DNA of 64,000 bases from Hydrogenophaga sp. Its GTDB lineage: Bacteria > Pseudomonadota > Gammaproteobacteria > Burkholderiales > Burkholderiaceae_C. The notes under the pieces were generated by a model. That model was not told the origin of the DNA. It saw only the letters and a list, made by a program, of their open reading frames with translations, and did no database searches. Positions 8,970-17,250 of the stretch are shown here, one piece after another (positions within the stretch are counted from its first letter, which is position 1; the number at the start of each line of letters is the position of its first letter). The DNA lies in assembly GCF_030373245.1 (NCBI RefSeq), contig NZ_JAUCZF010000001.1, forward strand, positions 620,001 through 684,000. The letters are read 5' to 3'. Made by a program: the position numbers and the translations under genes.

Positions 8970-10388
8970 ATGTACATCGATCAATCGTCATTGCAGGGAC
9001 GCCTCTCGGAGAAGCCAGCCGAGGTCACGTCAAGCCGCAGCAGCGCTTTGTACGGACTGGAGCTTCTTCTCAGCCCAGCCATTGCAGTCTCTTCACTTTG
9101 GGCTCTGGCTTGGTGGCTCGATGGCGGCCTTTACCCAGAGTATCTCGTGCTTGCAGTGCTGGTCTTCTCTATGACCTTTCCAGGCGAATCCAGGTTGGCC
9201 TTGTCGTGGAAACTGCTGCTGTTTGAGGTCCTGCGAACGTGGTCGATCACGTTTGGCCTCTTGGTCGGTGCGGGGATGGCAACGGGCTATGTCCGAATGT
9301 TTCCCAACGACCTCATCTTTGTCTGGGTATCCCTGGTTCCCGCTGCAGACTTCCTCGCTTGGCTGATGCTGAAGCGGGCCGCACCGGTACTGGTAAAGCT
9401 TCAGGGCCCCCCAACCCGAGCCATCGTCATCGGCATGAACGAGCAAGGCTTGCTGCTCGCTGGCAACCTGAGGCGATCGCCTTACATGAATATCGAGGTC
9501 ATTGGTTTTGCGGATGATCGGCCCCGCGAGCGTCTGCCCGAAAGCGAGGGCTTCTCGCTGCTGGGAGATTTCAATGCACTCCCAGATTTGGTGAAGACCT
9601 ATCAGGCCAGCCTGATCTACATCTCGCTGCCCATGGTGACTCAGCCCAGGATTCTGAATATTCTTGATGGACTCAAGGATACGACCGCTTCGATCTACTT
9701 CGTTCCAGACCTGTTCGTCACCGACCTGATCCAAAGCAAACCAGCCGTCCTGTGCGGCGTTCCCGTGATCTCAGTCTGCGACACGCCTTTTCGCGGATTG
9801 AACGGGATGGTCAAACGAGGCAGCGATATTGCCCTTAGTGCTCTGATCTTGTTGGGCCTTTTACCGCTGCTGGTGGTGATTGGACTGGCCATCCGCATGA
9901 CCTCGCCAGGACCTGCGATCTTCAAGCAACGTCGCTATGGACAGGATGGACAAGAAATCGTCGTCTACAAGTTCCGTTCGATGACGGTGGCAGAAGATGG
10001 GTTGAAGGTCCACCAAGTACAACGCAACGACAAGCGGGTGACTCGCATCGGCGCACTTCTTCGCAAGACCTCGCTGGACGAACTCCCCCAGTTCTTCAAC
10101 GTCCTCCAGGGACGCATGAGCATCGTAGGCCCGCGACCTCACGCAGTGGCGCACAACGAACTTTACCGAAAGCTGATCAAGGGTTACATGGTGCGCCACA
10201 AGGTCAGGCCAGGCATCACAGGCTGGGCACAGGTGAATGGCTATCGGGGCGAAACCGATACCCTCGACAAAATGCAAGGCCGAATCGACTTCGATCTGGA
10301 CTACCTTCGCAACTGGTCGCTCAAGCTCGACCTTCTCATCATCCTCAAGACGATTCGACTGGTGTTCAAAGACCAGGCTGCGTTCTGA
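8970..10388 (+). CDS. Undecaprenyl-phosphate sugar phosphotransferase (WcaJ-type)
   Basis: About 472 aa. Several N-terminal membrane segments are followed by a Rossmann-like CoA-binding-type domain (about 140-260; AIVIGMNEQGLLLAGNL) and, after the segment ALILLGLLPLLVVIGLAI, the bacterial sugar transferase domain (about 280-470) with SPGPAIFKQRRYGQDG, VYKFRSM, LRKTSLDELPQFFNVL, MSIVGPRPHA, KVRPGITGWAQVNGYRGET and DYLRNWSLKLDL. Such enzymes load the first sugar-1-phosphate onto undecaprenyl phosphate to begin exopolysaccharide repeat-unit synthesis. Two nt separate it from the EpsL-like gene downstream, so they form an operon divergent from manC. Confidence 0.92.
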   Translation: MYIDQSSLQGRLSEKPAEVTSSRSSALYGLELLLSPAIAVSSLWALAWWLDGGLYPEYLVLAVLVFSMTFPGESRLALSWKLLLFEVLRTWSITFGLLVGAGMATGYVRMFPNDLIFVWVSLVPAADFLAWLMLKRAAPVLVKLQGPPTRAIVIGMNEQGLLLAGNLRRSPYMNIEVIGFADDRPRERLPESEGFSLLGDFNALPDLVKTYQASLIYISLPMVTQPRILNILDGLKDTTASIYFVPDLFVTDLIQSKPAVLCGVPVISVCDTPFRGLNGMVKRGSDIALSALILLGLLPLLVVIGLAIRMTSPGPAIFKQRRYGQDGQEIVVYKFRSMTVAEDGLKVHQVQRNDKRVTRIGALLRKTSLDELPQFFNVLQGRMSIVGPRPHAVAHNELYRKLIKGYMVRHKVRPGITGWAQVNGYRGETDTLDKMQGRIDFDLDYLRNWSLKLDLLIILKTIRLVFKDQAAF

Positions 10389-10390
10389 CC

Positions 10391-11599
10391 GTGATCGGCT
10401 TGCGCTTGATTCACAGGCTGGCCACAGCGTCGGTGGTGTTGATGCTCTTGTGTGGCCCGGTCCGTGCTCAGGAACTTGGTCTGCGCATCTCGGCAAGCCA
10501 CTCGATCCAGCACGACAGCAATCTGTTTCGCCTCAGTCCCGACAGTGATCCCTTCACCGTTCTCGGACGCTCCTCGACAAGTGAGAGGCTCGATATCAGC
10601 GCTCTGCGCGTGCAGTACAAGTCGCAGTTCAGCCTGCAGGCGGTCGATCTCGACTTGACGCTTGTGGAGTACGACTACCAGCTCTACGACCGGCTCGATC
10701 TGCTGGCTCGAAACTACGATATTCGGTGGAACTGGGCTTTCACGCCTCGCCTGCGCGGAACTATCCGCGCAGAGCGCGACTCGTCTGTTGGAAGCTTCGA
10801 TGATGCGCAGGCTATTGCCTCCAGCAATCAACGCCTTCGACGCAGTGAGATGGTCGACGCATCCTATGAGCTGGATGGTGCTTGGCGTCTCCTGCTGGCA
10901 GCACAACGCACCCAAAATCGCTTTGATCAACCCCAGCTGGGTGAGGACGGCACCTCGGTACGCTCTGCAGAGGCGGGCATACGCTTCGATGCATCCTCGG
11001 GAAGCGTTGCTTCGCTGCGCTTGCGCAAGGGTAGTGGTCGAACACTGGCGACCCAAACCCTGGCAGTCAGCGATACGGACGACTTCGAAGAGTCCGAATG
11101 GCTGATGAATCTTCGATGGCAGACTTCGGGCAAGACCGTTGCTACCGCGTCCTTGGTTCACGTCTCGCGCGACCACACTCAAGCTCCTACCAGGGACTTT
11201 TCGGGAACTAGCGCGAGTATCTCGACCTCCTGGGAGCCGTCTGCAAAGTCACTTTGGACCTTGCGCTGGTCAAGCGAGCTCTCCGCCTACAGCACGATCG
11301 GTTCAAACACTGCTCGCACCAACCGCTTCGCTCTTACCTACGCTTGGTCCATTGGTCCCAGGACCCGGTTGCGGTTGGGCCTGACCGAATCAAGGCTTCG
11401 CCTGAGCAATCCCCCACTGGGTGAGGCATTGAACCCCCTGCGAAACACCACTCGGGAACGTTCGTTGGGTTTGCAATGGGAGCCCACCCGAAACGTGGCC
11501 GTGGAGGCAGCCTTGGTCAACTCCCGACGCCTCAGCAATCTAGCTGACCAACGATTTTCCAACCTGCAGGCAAGTGCCTCGGTAACTCTTTTGTACTGA
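10391..11599 (+). CDS. epsL: EpsL-like outer-membrane protein for exopolysaccharide export
   Basis: About 402 aa with a signal peptide (ASVVLMLLCGPVRA before QELGLRIS). The rest is alternating beta-strands (YKSQFSLQAVDLDLTLVEYDYQLY, LRGTIRAERD, FALTYAWSIGPRTRLRLGL) ending in a C-terminal aromatic (SVTLLY), as in outer-membrane barrels. The pattern HDSNLFRL near the N-terminus and its place after a sugar transferase match the XrtB/PEP-CTERM-associated EpsL family. It uses a GTG start 2 nt after the wcaJ-like stop. The barrel is clear; the EpsL assignment is from recall and context. Confidence 0.75.
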   Translation: MIGLRLIHRLATASVVLMLLCGPVRAQELGLRISASHSIQHDSNLFRLSPDSDPFTVLGRSSTSERLDISALRVQYKSQFSLQAVDLDLTLVEYDYQLYDRLDLLARNYDIRWNWAFTPRLRGTIRAERDSSVGSFDDAQAIASSNQRLRRSEMVDASYELDGAWRLLLAAQRTQNRFDQPQLGEDGTSVRSAEAGIRFDASSGSVASLRLRKGSGRTLATQTLAVSDTDDFEESEWLMNLRWQTSGKTVATASLVHVSRDHTQAPTRDFSGTSASISTSWEPSAKSLWTLRWSSELSAYSTIGSNTARTNRFALTYAWSIGPRTRLRLGLTESRLRLSNPPLGEALNPLRNTTRERSLGLQWEPTRNVAVEAALVNSRRLSNLADQRFSNLQASASVTLLY

Positions 11600-11942
11600 A
11601 GCTCCACTGCAGGTCAACTCCAATCATGGTGATGGGTGGTGTTTTGGCCGCGTGCGGTGCCTAGTGGGGCATCCACCCTCTTCAGAGCACACGATCCAAT
11701 GAAAGACTGAGGTCTCGCGCCACAGCGTCCCGCGAACAAGACGATACCGCTGCCACACCGCGCCGGCATCCACTACCCGAGCCTCAGTAAGCTCCAGATT
11801 GCGTCGCAACCCGCGGCCCGCGAAAAGGCGGCTGCCGTGACCGAAGATTTCGTGGATGACCAGAAGCTCCCGTTCATTCACCAGGCGGTTTGGGTCTGGA
11901 AGCCCTGGGTTCAGGGCTCGTGGTGCACGGCTTGCTTTAGCG
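11600..11942. other. Intergenic stretch with a possible small ORF
   Basis: This 343-base gap separates epsL from exoD (convergent). The minus strand has an open frame from a GTG at 11881 to 11624 (85 aa: NERELLVIHEIFGHG, WQRYRLVRGTLW). Its first half has protein-like codon use, but it has no clear ribosome site and I recognise no family, so I do not call it a gene. No T-rich terminator is evident. Confidence 0.3.
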
Positions 11943-12599
11943 TCACGCCAGCCAATGCAGCAAGGCATTCCTGAGAACCAGCGCCAGGTCCCACGCCACA
12001 TATCCGAAGGCTGCGGCGTACAGCAAACCCAGCGCACCAACCAGCAGCGACAGGCCCAGCATCAGGCCATCGGCCAGCAACCGTCCCAAACCCAGGGCAA
12101 CAAGACTGAGGGCTGGCAACACATTGCCCAGCGGCAAGGGGAGGAAAATCACCATTGCCTGCAATGCGATCCAGGAAGCCCACCAGCCCCGCGTCCAGCT
12201 GGCCAGAAAACCCGCCGCCCGTGGGCGCATCCAGCGACCGCCCATCCGATACGCGCCCCCCAAGATACCCAGCAGGCGCAGGCTCCAGCGCTGGTTCAGT
12301 TGCAGGTCGGCCACGCGGGCAGGCAGATTGTGCGAGCGGCCATGCCCCCACTGCCAGGCCAGCCACCAAAGCGCCACACCCACCACGTTGCCCACCCCGC
12401 CGACGGGCATGACGCAGAAGATTGCATAGAGCATGAGCAAAGTGGCCGTAGACGCCTCACCATGCAGTTGCAATACCTTCGCCAGCGTCAGTCCCGGAGC
12501 ACCGGCTGGCTGCGCCTTCAGGGCGTCGCCCGCATGCCGGAACTTCCGAGCCAGCCGCAGGGCGGCGTAGCGGGAGCCGTTCGGGTCTGGCCCGCTCAT
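11943..12599 (-). CDS. ExoD-family exopolysaccharide synthesis membrane protein
   Basis: About 218 aa with several hydrophobic segments. The signature stretch LTLAKVLQLHGEASTATLLMLYAIFCVMPVGGVG matches the start of the ExoD family, whose members affect exopolysaccharide production; the biochemical role is not known. The ATG at 12599 shares one base with the psd stop (TGATG), which implies translational coupling, so psd and exoD form an operon. Confidence 0.75.
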   Translation of the reverse strand: MSGPDPNGSRYAALRLARKFRHAGDALKAQPAGAPGLTLAKVLQLHGEASTATLLMLYAIFCVMPVGGVGNVVGVALWWLAWQWGHGRSHNLPARVADLQLNQRWSLRLLGILGGAYRMGGRWMRPRAAGFLASWTRGWWASWIALQAMVIFLPLPLGNVLPALSLVALGLGRLLADGLMLGLSLLVGALGLLYAAAFGYVAWDLALVLRNALLHWLA

Positions 12600-13504
12600 C
12601 ACACGCTTCGCGTCTGCCAGAGCGCCTGACCAGCGCGCACCGTCTGCCCGGTGCCCAGGCCCGTTGCCAGATCAAATCCGGCCGGTACCAGCATGATGAT
12701 GGTTGAACCGTGTTCGAACCAGCCCAGCTCATCGCCCCGCTGCACGCTAACCTGGCAGGGTATGACATTCGGCCCCCGGTAACGCAGATGCAGCAGCACA
12801 TTGATGAAGTGCAGTCGGATACTGGCCACCAGAATGGCCGCCACCGGCACCAGGGCCATGGGCGCGCCGCCTGGGCCGAGCCGGGTTTCGATCACCGCGC
12901 GCTCGTTCTTGCAAAACAGACGCTCCACCCGTTTCAGTGCGACCGGATTGACGTTCCAGGTGTCGCCGCTGATGTAGGTCACGCGGTCCACCGTCAGGTC
13001 GGCCGGCGCATGAAAGCGGTGGTACATGGCCGACGTGAGGCGCAGCGTCACGTAACAGCCGTTGGCATAGCGTTCTGCGAGTTCTTCCGAGCCCAGCAGA
13101 TCGTCCAGGGTGTAAGGGAAGCCTTTGGCCTGCCAGACCCGCGTGCCCTCGATGCGTCCGTGATCACCCACGATCCCGTCGCTAGGACTGCACAGCACCG
13201 GCTCGCGCGTATCAAACGGACGTGCACCCGGTTTGAGCCGTCGGGTGAAGCAGGCGTGCAGGCTGCCAAAACGCGTGTGCTCGGCTTCGCTCAGATCCAG
13301 CGGCGTGAACCAGCGCCAGACGGCGATCGACAGCCTCGCCAGAAGCGGGCTCTGCAACTGGCTGAACCAGCCCACCAACCGCGTCAGCGCGATGCGTGGC
13401 ACGCGGTTGGTCAGCAGGAAGTTCAGGTCCTCATGCATGAGCAAGCGCTGCTTGAGGGACGGCCGGTCGGTGTAAGCAGCAGATACGGGCGGGTCGTTTT
13501 TCAT
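12599..13504 (-). CDS. psd: Phosphatidylserine decarboxylase proenzyme
   Basis: About 301 aa, the normal length of bacterial Psd. It shows LCSPSDGIV, YHRFHAPADLTVDRVTYISGD, LFCKNERAVIE and, near the C-terminus, FEHGSTIIMLVP with the GST site at which the chain self-cleaves between Gly and Ser to form the pyruvoyl cofactor. The enzyme converts phosphatidylserine to phosphatidylethanolamine at the inner membrane. The ATG at 13504 is 57 nt from the divergent aminotransferase ATG. The open frame continues upstream for about 580 codons as antisense of that gene; that part is not real. Coupled to exoD by TGATG. Confidence 0.95.
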   Translation of the reverse strand: MKNDPPVSAAYTDRPSLKQRLLMHEDLNFLLTNRVPRIALTRLVGWFSQLQSPLLARLSIAVWRWFTPLDLSEAEHTRFGSLHACFTRRLKPGARPFDTREPVLCSPSDGIVGDHGRIEGTRVWQAKGFPYTLDDLLGSEELAERYANGCYVTLRLTSAMYHRFHAPADLTVDRVTYISGDTWNVNPVALKRVERLFCKNERAVIETRLGPGGAPMALVPVAAILVASIRLHFINVLLHLRYRGPNVIPCQVSVQRGDELGWFEHGSTIIMLVPAGFDLATGLGTGQTVRAGQALWQTRSV

Positions 13505-13561
13505 CGGCTTGTCAAAGGAAGTGAATACAAGTTTCACACCGCAACTTGAAAGCCCGATGAC

Positions 13562-15238
13562 ATGAGCGCCGAACTGGTCTTGAATGCCGCCTGGCCCATG
13601 GCGGTGGCCGCCGCCCTGCCCTACGGCCTGTACAAGGGCTGGCGCCGCCTGCAGCTCTCGCGGGCCAAGCACCCGTCGCTGGCAGGCCATTCGCTGTGGG
13701 CCAAACGCATTGGTCGTCTGATTCCGGGCTACAGCTACGACGAAACCCGATTTTTCGCCGCCGACGGCGCGCCTCCCGACATCGTGGCCCTTCGCCGTGC
13801 GGGTTTCGAGCGCCTTTCCAAGGAACTGCGGGAGCGTTCGCCCCAGACCCTGGAGCTGACGACCCGCACCCGCGAGGGCCTGTCGGACCTGCAGTTCATC
13901 GCCCGCTACCGCGTGCCCTTCCAGTTCAGCGACTACGCGCGGGCCCATCTGCCCATGGGCGCATTCTGGTCGGAAGCCCAGGGCGTGCACCTGACCGATC
14001 TGGACGGTAACACCTACATGGACCTGACCGGCTCCTACGGCGTCAACGTGTTTGGCGTGGACTTCTACAAAGCCTGCATGTCGGAAGGCGCTAGGCTGGG
14101 CAGCGCGCTCGGGCCCGTTTTGGGCGGCTACCACTCCAGCGTGGCGCGAAACGTCGAGCGGCTGCGCGCGATATCGGGTCTTGATGAGGTGAGCTTCCAC
14201 ATGTCGGGCACCGAAGCGGTGATGCAGGCCGTTCGCCTGGCCCGTTACCACACCCGCAAACGCCACCTGGTGCGCTTCACAGGCTCTTACCACGGCTGGT
14301 GGGAAGACGTGCAGCCCGGCCCGGGCAACCCGCTGCCGCCGCGCGAGACTTACACCCTGAAGGACATGGACGCGGACACGCTGCGCGTACTGCGCACGCG
14401 CAACAACATCGCCTGCGTGCTGGTCAATCCGCTGCAGGCCCTGCACCCCAACCGCAACGCGCCGGGCGACTCGACCCTGATCGATGGCGTGCGCCAGGCC
14501 AGTTTCGACAAGGCCGCCTACACCGCCTGGCTCCAGGAGCTGCGGCGAGTCTGTACCGAACGCGGCATCGTGCTGATCTTCGATGAGGTGTTCGTGGGCT
14601 TTCGCCTGGCACCCGGCGGCGCGCAGCAGTACTTTGGCGTCAAGGCCGACATGGTCACCTATGGCAAAACCCTGGGTGGCGGACTGCCGGTGGGTGTGGT
14701 CTGCGGCCAGAAGGCGCTGATGCAACGCTTCCGCCCAGAACGCCCGGCCGACATCTGCTTTGCACGCGGCACCTTCAATGCCCACCCCTATGTGATGGGT
14801 GCGATGGATGCCTTCCTGAGCCGGCTGGAAACACCTGATGTCAAGGCCATCTACAACGGCCTGGACGAACGCTGGCAAGCCCGAGCCAGCGCTTTCAACC
14901 AGGCCTTGGAGCAAGCCGACCTGCCGCTGCGCGTGGCCGCGCTCTCCAGCATCTGGACCGTGAACTACCACAAGCCCTCGCGCTACCACTGGCTGCTGCA
15001 GTTCTACCTGCGCGAGGCCGGACTGGCACTCAGCTGGGTGGGCACGGGCCGCTTCGTCTTCAGCCTGAACTACACGGACGCCGACATGGCCGAGGTGACA
15101 CGACGCGTGCTGGCCGCCTGCGAACGCATCCGCGCCGACGGCTGGTGGTGGCAGGCGCCGGGCGTCACGGCCAAGACGCACAAACGCCAGGTGCTCAAGG
15201 AGCTGTTGCTGCAGCGCCTGACAGGCCAGGCGGTCTGA
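13562..15238 (+). CDS. Class III PLP aminotransferase, glutamate-1-semialdehyde-aminomutase-like
   Basis: About 558 aa, longer than HemL (431 aa in this window) because of an extra N-terminal region of about 110 residues with a hydrophobic segment (LNAAWPMAVAAALPYGLY). The PLP fold shows DLDGNTYMDLTGSYGVN, FHMSGTEAVMQAVRLAR, GSYHGWWED, LIFDEVFVGFRLAPGG and the Schiff-base lysine in TYGKTLGGGLPVGV. The substrate is unknown; a true hemL lies at 54905, so this is probably not the haem enzyme. It is divergent from psd-exoD, suggesting a role in lipid or polysaccharide chemistry. Confidence 0.8.
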   Translation: MSAELVLNAAWPMAVAAALPYGLYKGWRRLQLSRAKHPSLAGHSLWAKRIGRLIPGYSYDETRFFAADGAPPDIVALRRAGFERLSKELRERSPQTLELTTRTREGLSDLQFIARYRVPFQFSDYARAHLPMGAFWSEAQGVHLTDLDGNTYMDLTGSYGVNVFGVDFYKACMSEGARLGSALGPVLGGYHSSVARNVERLRAISGLDEVSFHMSGTEAVMQAVRLARYHTRKRHLVRFTGSYHGWWEDVQPGPGNPLPPRETYTLKDMDADTLRVLRTRNNIACVLVNPLQALHPNRNAPGDSTLIDGVRQASFDKAAYTAWLQELRRVCTERGIVLIFDEVFVGFRLAPGGAQQYFGVKADMVTYGKTLGGGLPVGVVCGQKALMQRFRPERPADICFARGTFNAHPYVMGAMDAFLSRLETPDVKAIYNGLDERWQARASAFNQALEQADLPLRVAALSSIWTVNYHKPSRYHWLLQFYLREAGLALSWVGTGRFVFSLNYTDADMAEVTRRVLAACERIRADGWWWQAPGVTAKTHKRQVLKELLLQRLTGQAV

Positions 15239-15294
15239 GCACCACACCCCGGTAAGCGCCCGCTACCCGGCGGAGGTTGAGCACTGTCCGGCGC

Positions 15295-16461
15295 TCAGTC
15301 AGCACCAAAAAGATCTCGAGTGTAGACCTTGTTCAGCACGTCGGCCAGCGCCGGCGTCTTCCTGTTGGCAATGATGAGACAGGCCTCGCGCTTGAAAGCC
15401 TCCAGATCGTTGACCACCCGGGAGTTGAAGTAGCTGGGGTCGGACAACACGGGTTCATGCACGATGACTTCGAGGCCTTTGGCCTTGAGCCGTTTCATGA
15501 TGCCCTGCACGCTGGATTCCCGGAAGTTGTCTGAACCGGCCTTCATGATCAGCCTGTAGATGCCAACCACCCGGGGGTTGCGACGGATGATGTCTTCAGC
15601 GATGAAGTCTTTGCGTGTCGTGTTGGCTTCGACAATTGCATGGATGAGGTTCTGCGGTACATCGCGGTAATTCGCCAGCAACTGTTTGGTGTCCTTGGGC
15701 AGACAGTAACCGCCGTAGCCGAAGCTGGGGTTGTTGTAGTGCTGACCAATGCGAGGATCCAGACAGACACCGTGGATGATCTGCAGCGTGTCCAGCTCGT
15801 GGATTGCGGCGTAGGTGTCGAGCTCGTTGAAATAGGCCACCCGCATGGCCAGGTAGGTATTGGCAAAGAGCTTGATGGCCTCGGCCTCGGTGCTGTCGGT
15901 CAACAGGACCGGCGTGTCCTGCCTGATGGCACCTTGCTGCAGCAGACCGGCGAAACGATTCGCACGATCGGACTTCTCGCCAACCACGATGCGGCTGGGG
16001 TACAGGTTGTCGTGGAGCGCTTTGCCTTCGCGCAGGAACTCCGGGCTGAAGATCAGGTTGTCGGTGCCGAGCTCCTGCCTGAGCCTGGCGGTGTAGCCCA
16101 CCGGGACGGTGGACTTGATGACCATCACCGCCTGGGGATTGATGGAGACCACGTCCATCACTACCGATCGGACCGACTCGGTGTTGAAGAGCTGGGTCTC
16201 GGGGTCGTAGTCGGTCGGAGTGGCGATGATCACGAAGTCGGCACCGGCGTACGCCTCGGCCTTGTCCATCGTGGCGCGCAGGCGCAGCGGCTTGTGCGCC
16301 AGGAAGTCCTCGATCTCCCTGTCCTCGATCGGCGAGAGCCTGCGGTTGATCAACGCCACCTTGCCAGGGTCGATGTCGAGTGCGACCACTTCGTTGTGCT
16401 GCGCGAGCAACACGGCGTTGGCCAGACCGACGTAGCCGGTGCCAGCAACAGCGATTTTCAT
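15295..16461 (-). CDS. ugd: UDP-glucose 6-dehydrogenase
   Basis: About 388 aa, the length of the compact enterobacterial-type Ugd. It shows the NAD site [45 protein letters not shown], the central domain [22 protein letters not shown] and the catalytic cysteine in [15 protein letters not shown]. It makes UDP-glucuronate for polysaccharide or glycolipid synthesis. Its ATG overlaps the stop of the upstream membrane protein gene (ATGA), so the two are translationally coupled. Confidence 0.93.
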   Translation of the reverse strand: MKIAVAGTGYVGLANAVLLAQHNEVVALDIDPGKVALINRRLSPIEDREIEDFLAHKPLRLRATMDKAEAYAGADFVIIATPTDYDPETQLFNTESVRSVVMDVVSINPQAVMVIKSTVPVGYTARLRQELGTDNLIFSPEFLREGKALHDNLYPSRIVVGEKSDRANRFAGLLQQGAIRQDTPVLLTDSTEAEAIKLFANTYLAMRVAYFNELDTYAAIHELDTLQIIHGVCLDPRIGQHYNNPSFGYGGYCLPKDTKQLLANYRDVPQNLIHAIVEANTTRKDFIAEDIIRRNPRVVGIYRLIMKAGSDNFRESSVQGIMKRLKAKGLEVIVHEPVLSDPSYFNSRVVNDLEAFKREACLIIANRKTPALADVLNKVYTRDLFGAD

Positions 16462-17072
16462 GGCTGCCTGTGCGCCCGCCCGTGTCCGGGGTCCATCATC
16501 TCTCCGCGCATCAGTGCCGCTGGCGCCTTGTGGTACAGGATGATGTCGTGAAATGGATCAGTGACGATCTTGGTCGCCCACACGATACCCGTGTACAGGT
16601 CTTTGATGACCCACAGCTGAAGCACACGGAACACCAGCCCACCGACCCCGACATAAAGCCACATCCAACCCACGTTGCGAACAAAGCCCCAGGCAGTCTG
16701 GTGAGGCTCGATCAGACCGAACATGCCCGGTTCCCACACCAGCAGCAGCGGTGACGCCGCCCAGATGGCCATCAGAACCACTTTTCGGCGCAGGTTGTAG
16801 CCGATCTTGATTTCCTCCTTGTGTTCGTGGGTCGCCTGGTTCAGGTGGTCGTAGCCCTTGGGCTCAAAAAAGAAGTGCCCGGACTGGCGGCTGACCATGG
16901 AGATCAGCCAGGCCACCAGCGCGGCCAGCGCTGGATCGACGAACAGCAGGACGTAGGCCACCACGAAACTGGTGGCGCTGATGAGGTGCAGCGTCTGGTT
17001 TATGGTGCTGTGGTGGTAGTAGCGGTGGTCGTCCCAGCGCTGCTCTCGCAATGCGGATACAAATGTGTTCAT
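16458..17072 (-). CDS. DUF962/Mpo1-like integral membrane protein
   Basis: About 204 aa. It shows [19 protein letters not shown], then four hydrophobic segments, with [16 protein letters not shown] after the second and [16 protein letters not shown]. The H-x3-N-x2-LH and GHFFFE patterns recall the DUF962/Mpo1 family; yeast Mpo1 is an iron-dependent dioxygenase of 2-hydroxy fatty acids. The match is from recall. I chose the ATG at 17072 because the residues before it are not family-like. It is coupled to ugd by ATGA and preceded by a Pho-box-like site. Confidence 0.6.
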   Translation of the reverse strand: MNTFVSALREQRWDDHRYYHHSTINQTLHLISATSFVVAYVLLFVDPALAALVAWLISMVSRQSGHFFFEPKGYDHLNQATHEHKEEIKIGYNLRRKVVLMAIWAASPLLLVWEPGMFGLIEPHQTAWGFVRNVGWMWLYVGVGGLVFRVLQLWVIKDLYTGIVWATKIVTDPFHDIILYHKAPAALMRGEMMDPGHGRAHRQP

Positions 17073-17161
17073 CTTGGCGGTGTCCAGATCAGAGAGGTGG
17101 TGGATCGAGCATGACCGACCCATGGCGCACGCGGCGGCTGAACGCATCGTGTGCGCACCGC

Positions 17162-17180
17162 GTGAAAACTCCATGACAAG
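17162..17180 (-). promoter_or_regulatory. Pho-box-like site upstream of the DUF962-ugd operon
   Basis: The minus strand reads CTTGTCATGGAGTTTTCAC, two 7-base half-sites (TTGTCAT, TTTTCAC) with a 4-base spacer. It closely resembles the site upstream of manC at 8819-8838 and lies 90 nt before the ATG at 17072. Confidence 0.5.
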
Positions 17181-17199
17181 GTGCACGCTGACGCGCAGC

Positions 17200-17228
17200 G
17201 TTCATGAAACCTTCATGCGACTGTTATG
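17200..17228 (+). promoter_or_regulatory. Pho-box-like direct repeats upstream of the glycosyltransferase
   Basis: Two 7-base repeats GTTCATG and CTTCATG are separated by AAAC, the 7+4 layout of PhoB sites with an 11-base period. A weaker third repeat, CTGTTATG, follows. The block ends 22 nt before the ATG at 17251. It is back to back with the site at 17162, so the divergent region could respond to PhoB in both directions. Confidence 0.5.
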
Positions 17229-17250
17229 ACGGTGGCTCAACATCACCGCC

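Noticed and set aside
13505-15247. About 580 codons of open frame upstream of psd on the minus strand
   Set aside because: It is antisense to the class III aminotransferase, which has full family motifs; psd itself starts at 13504.
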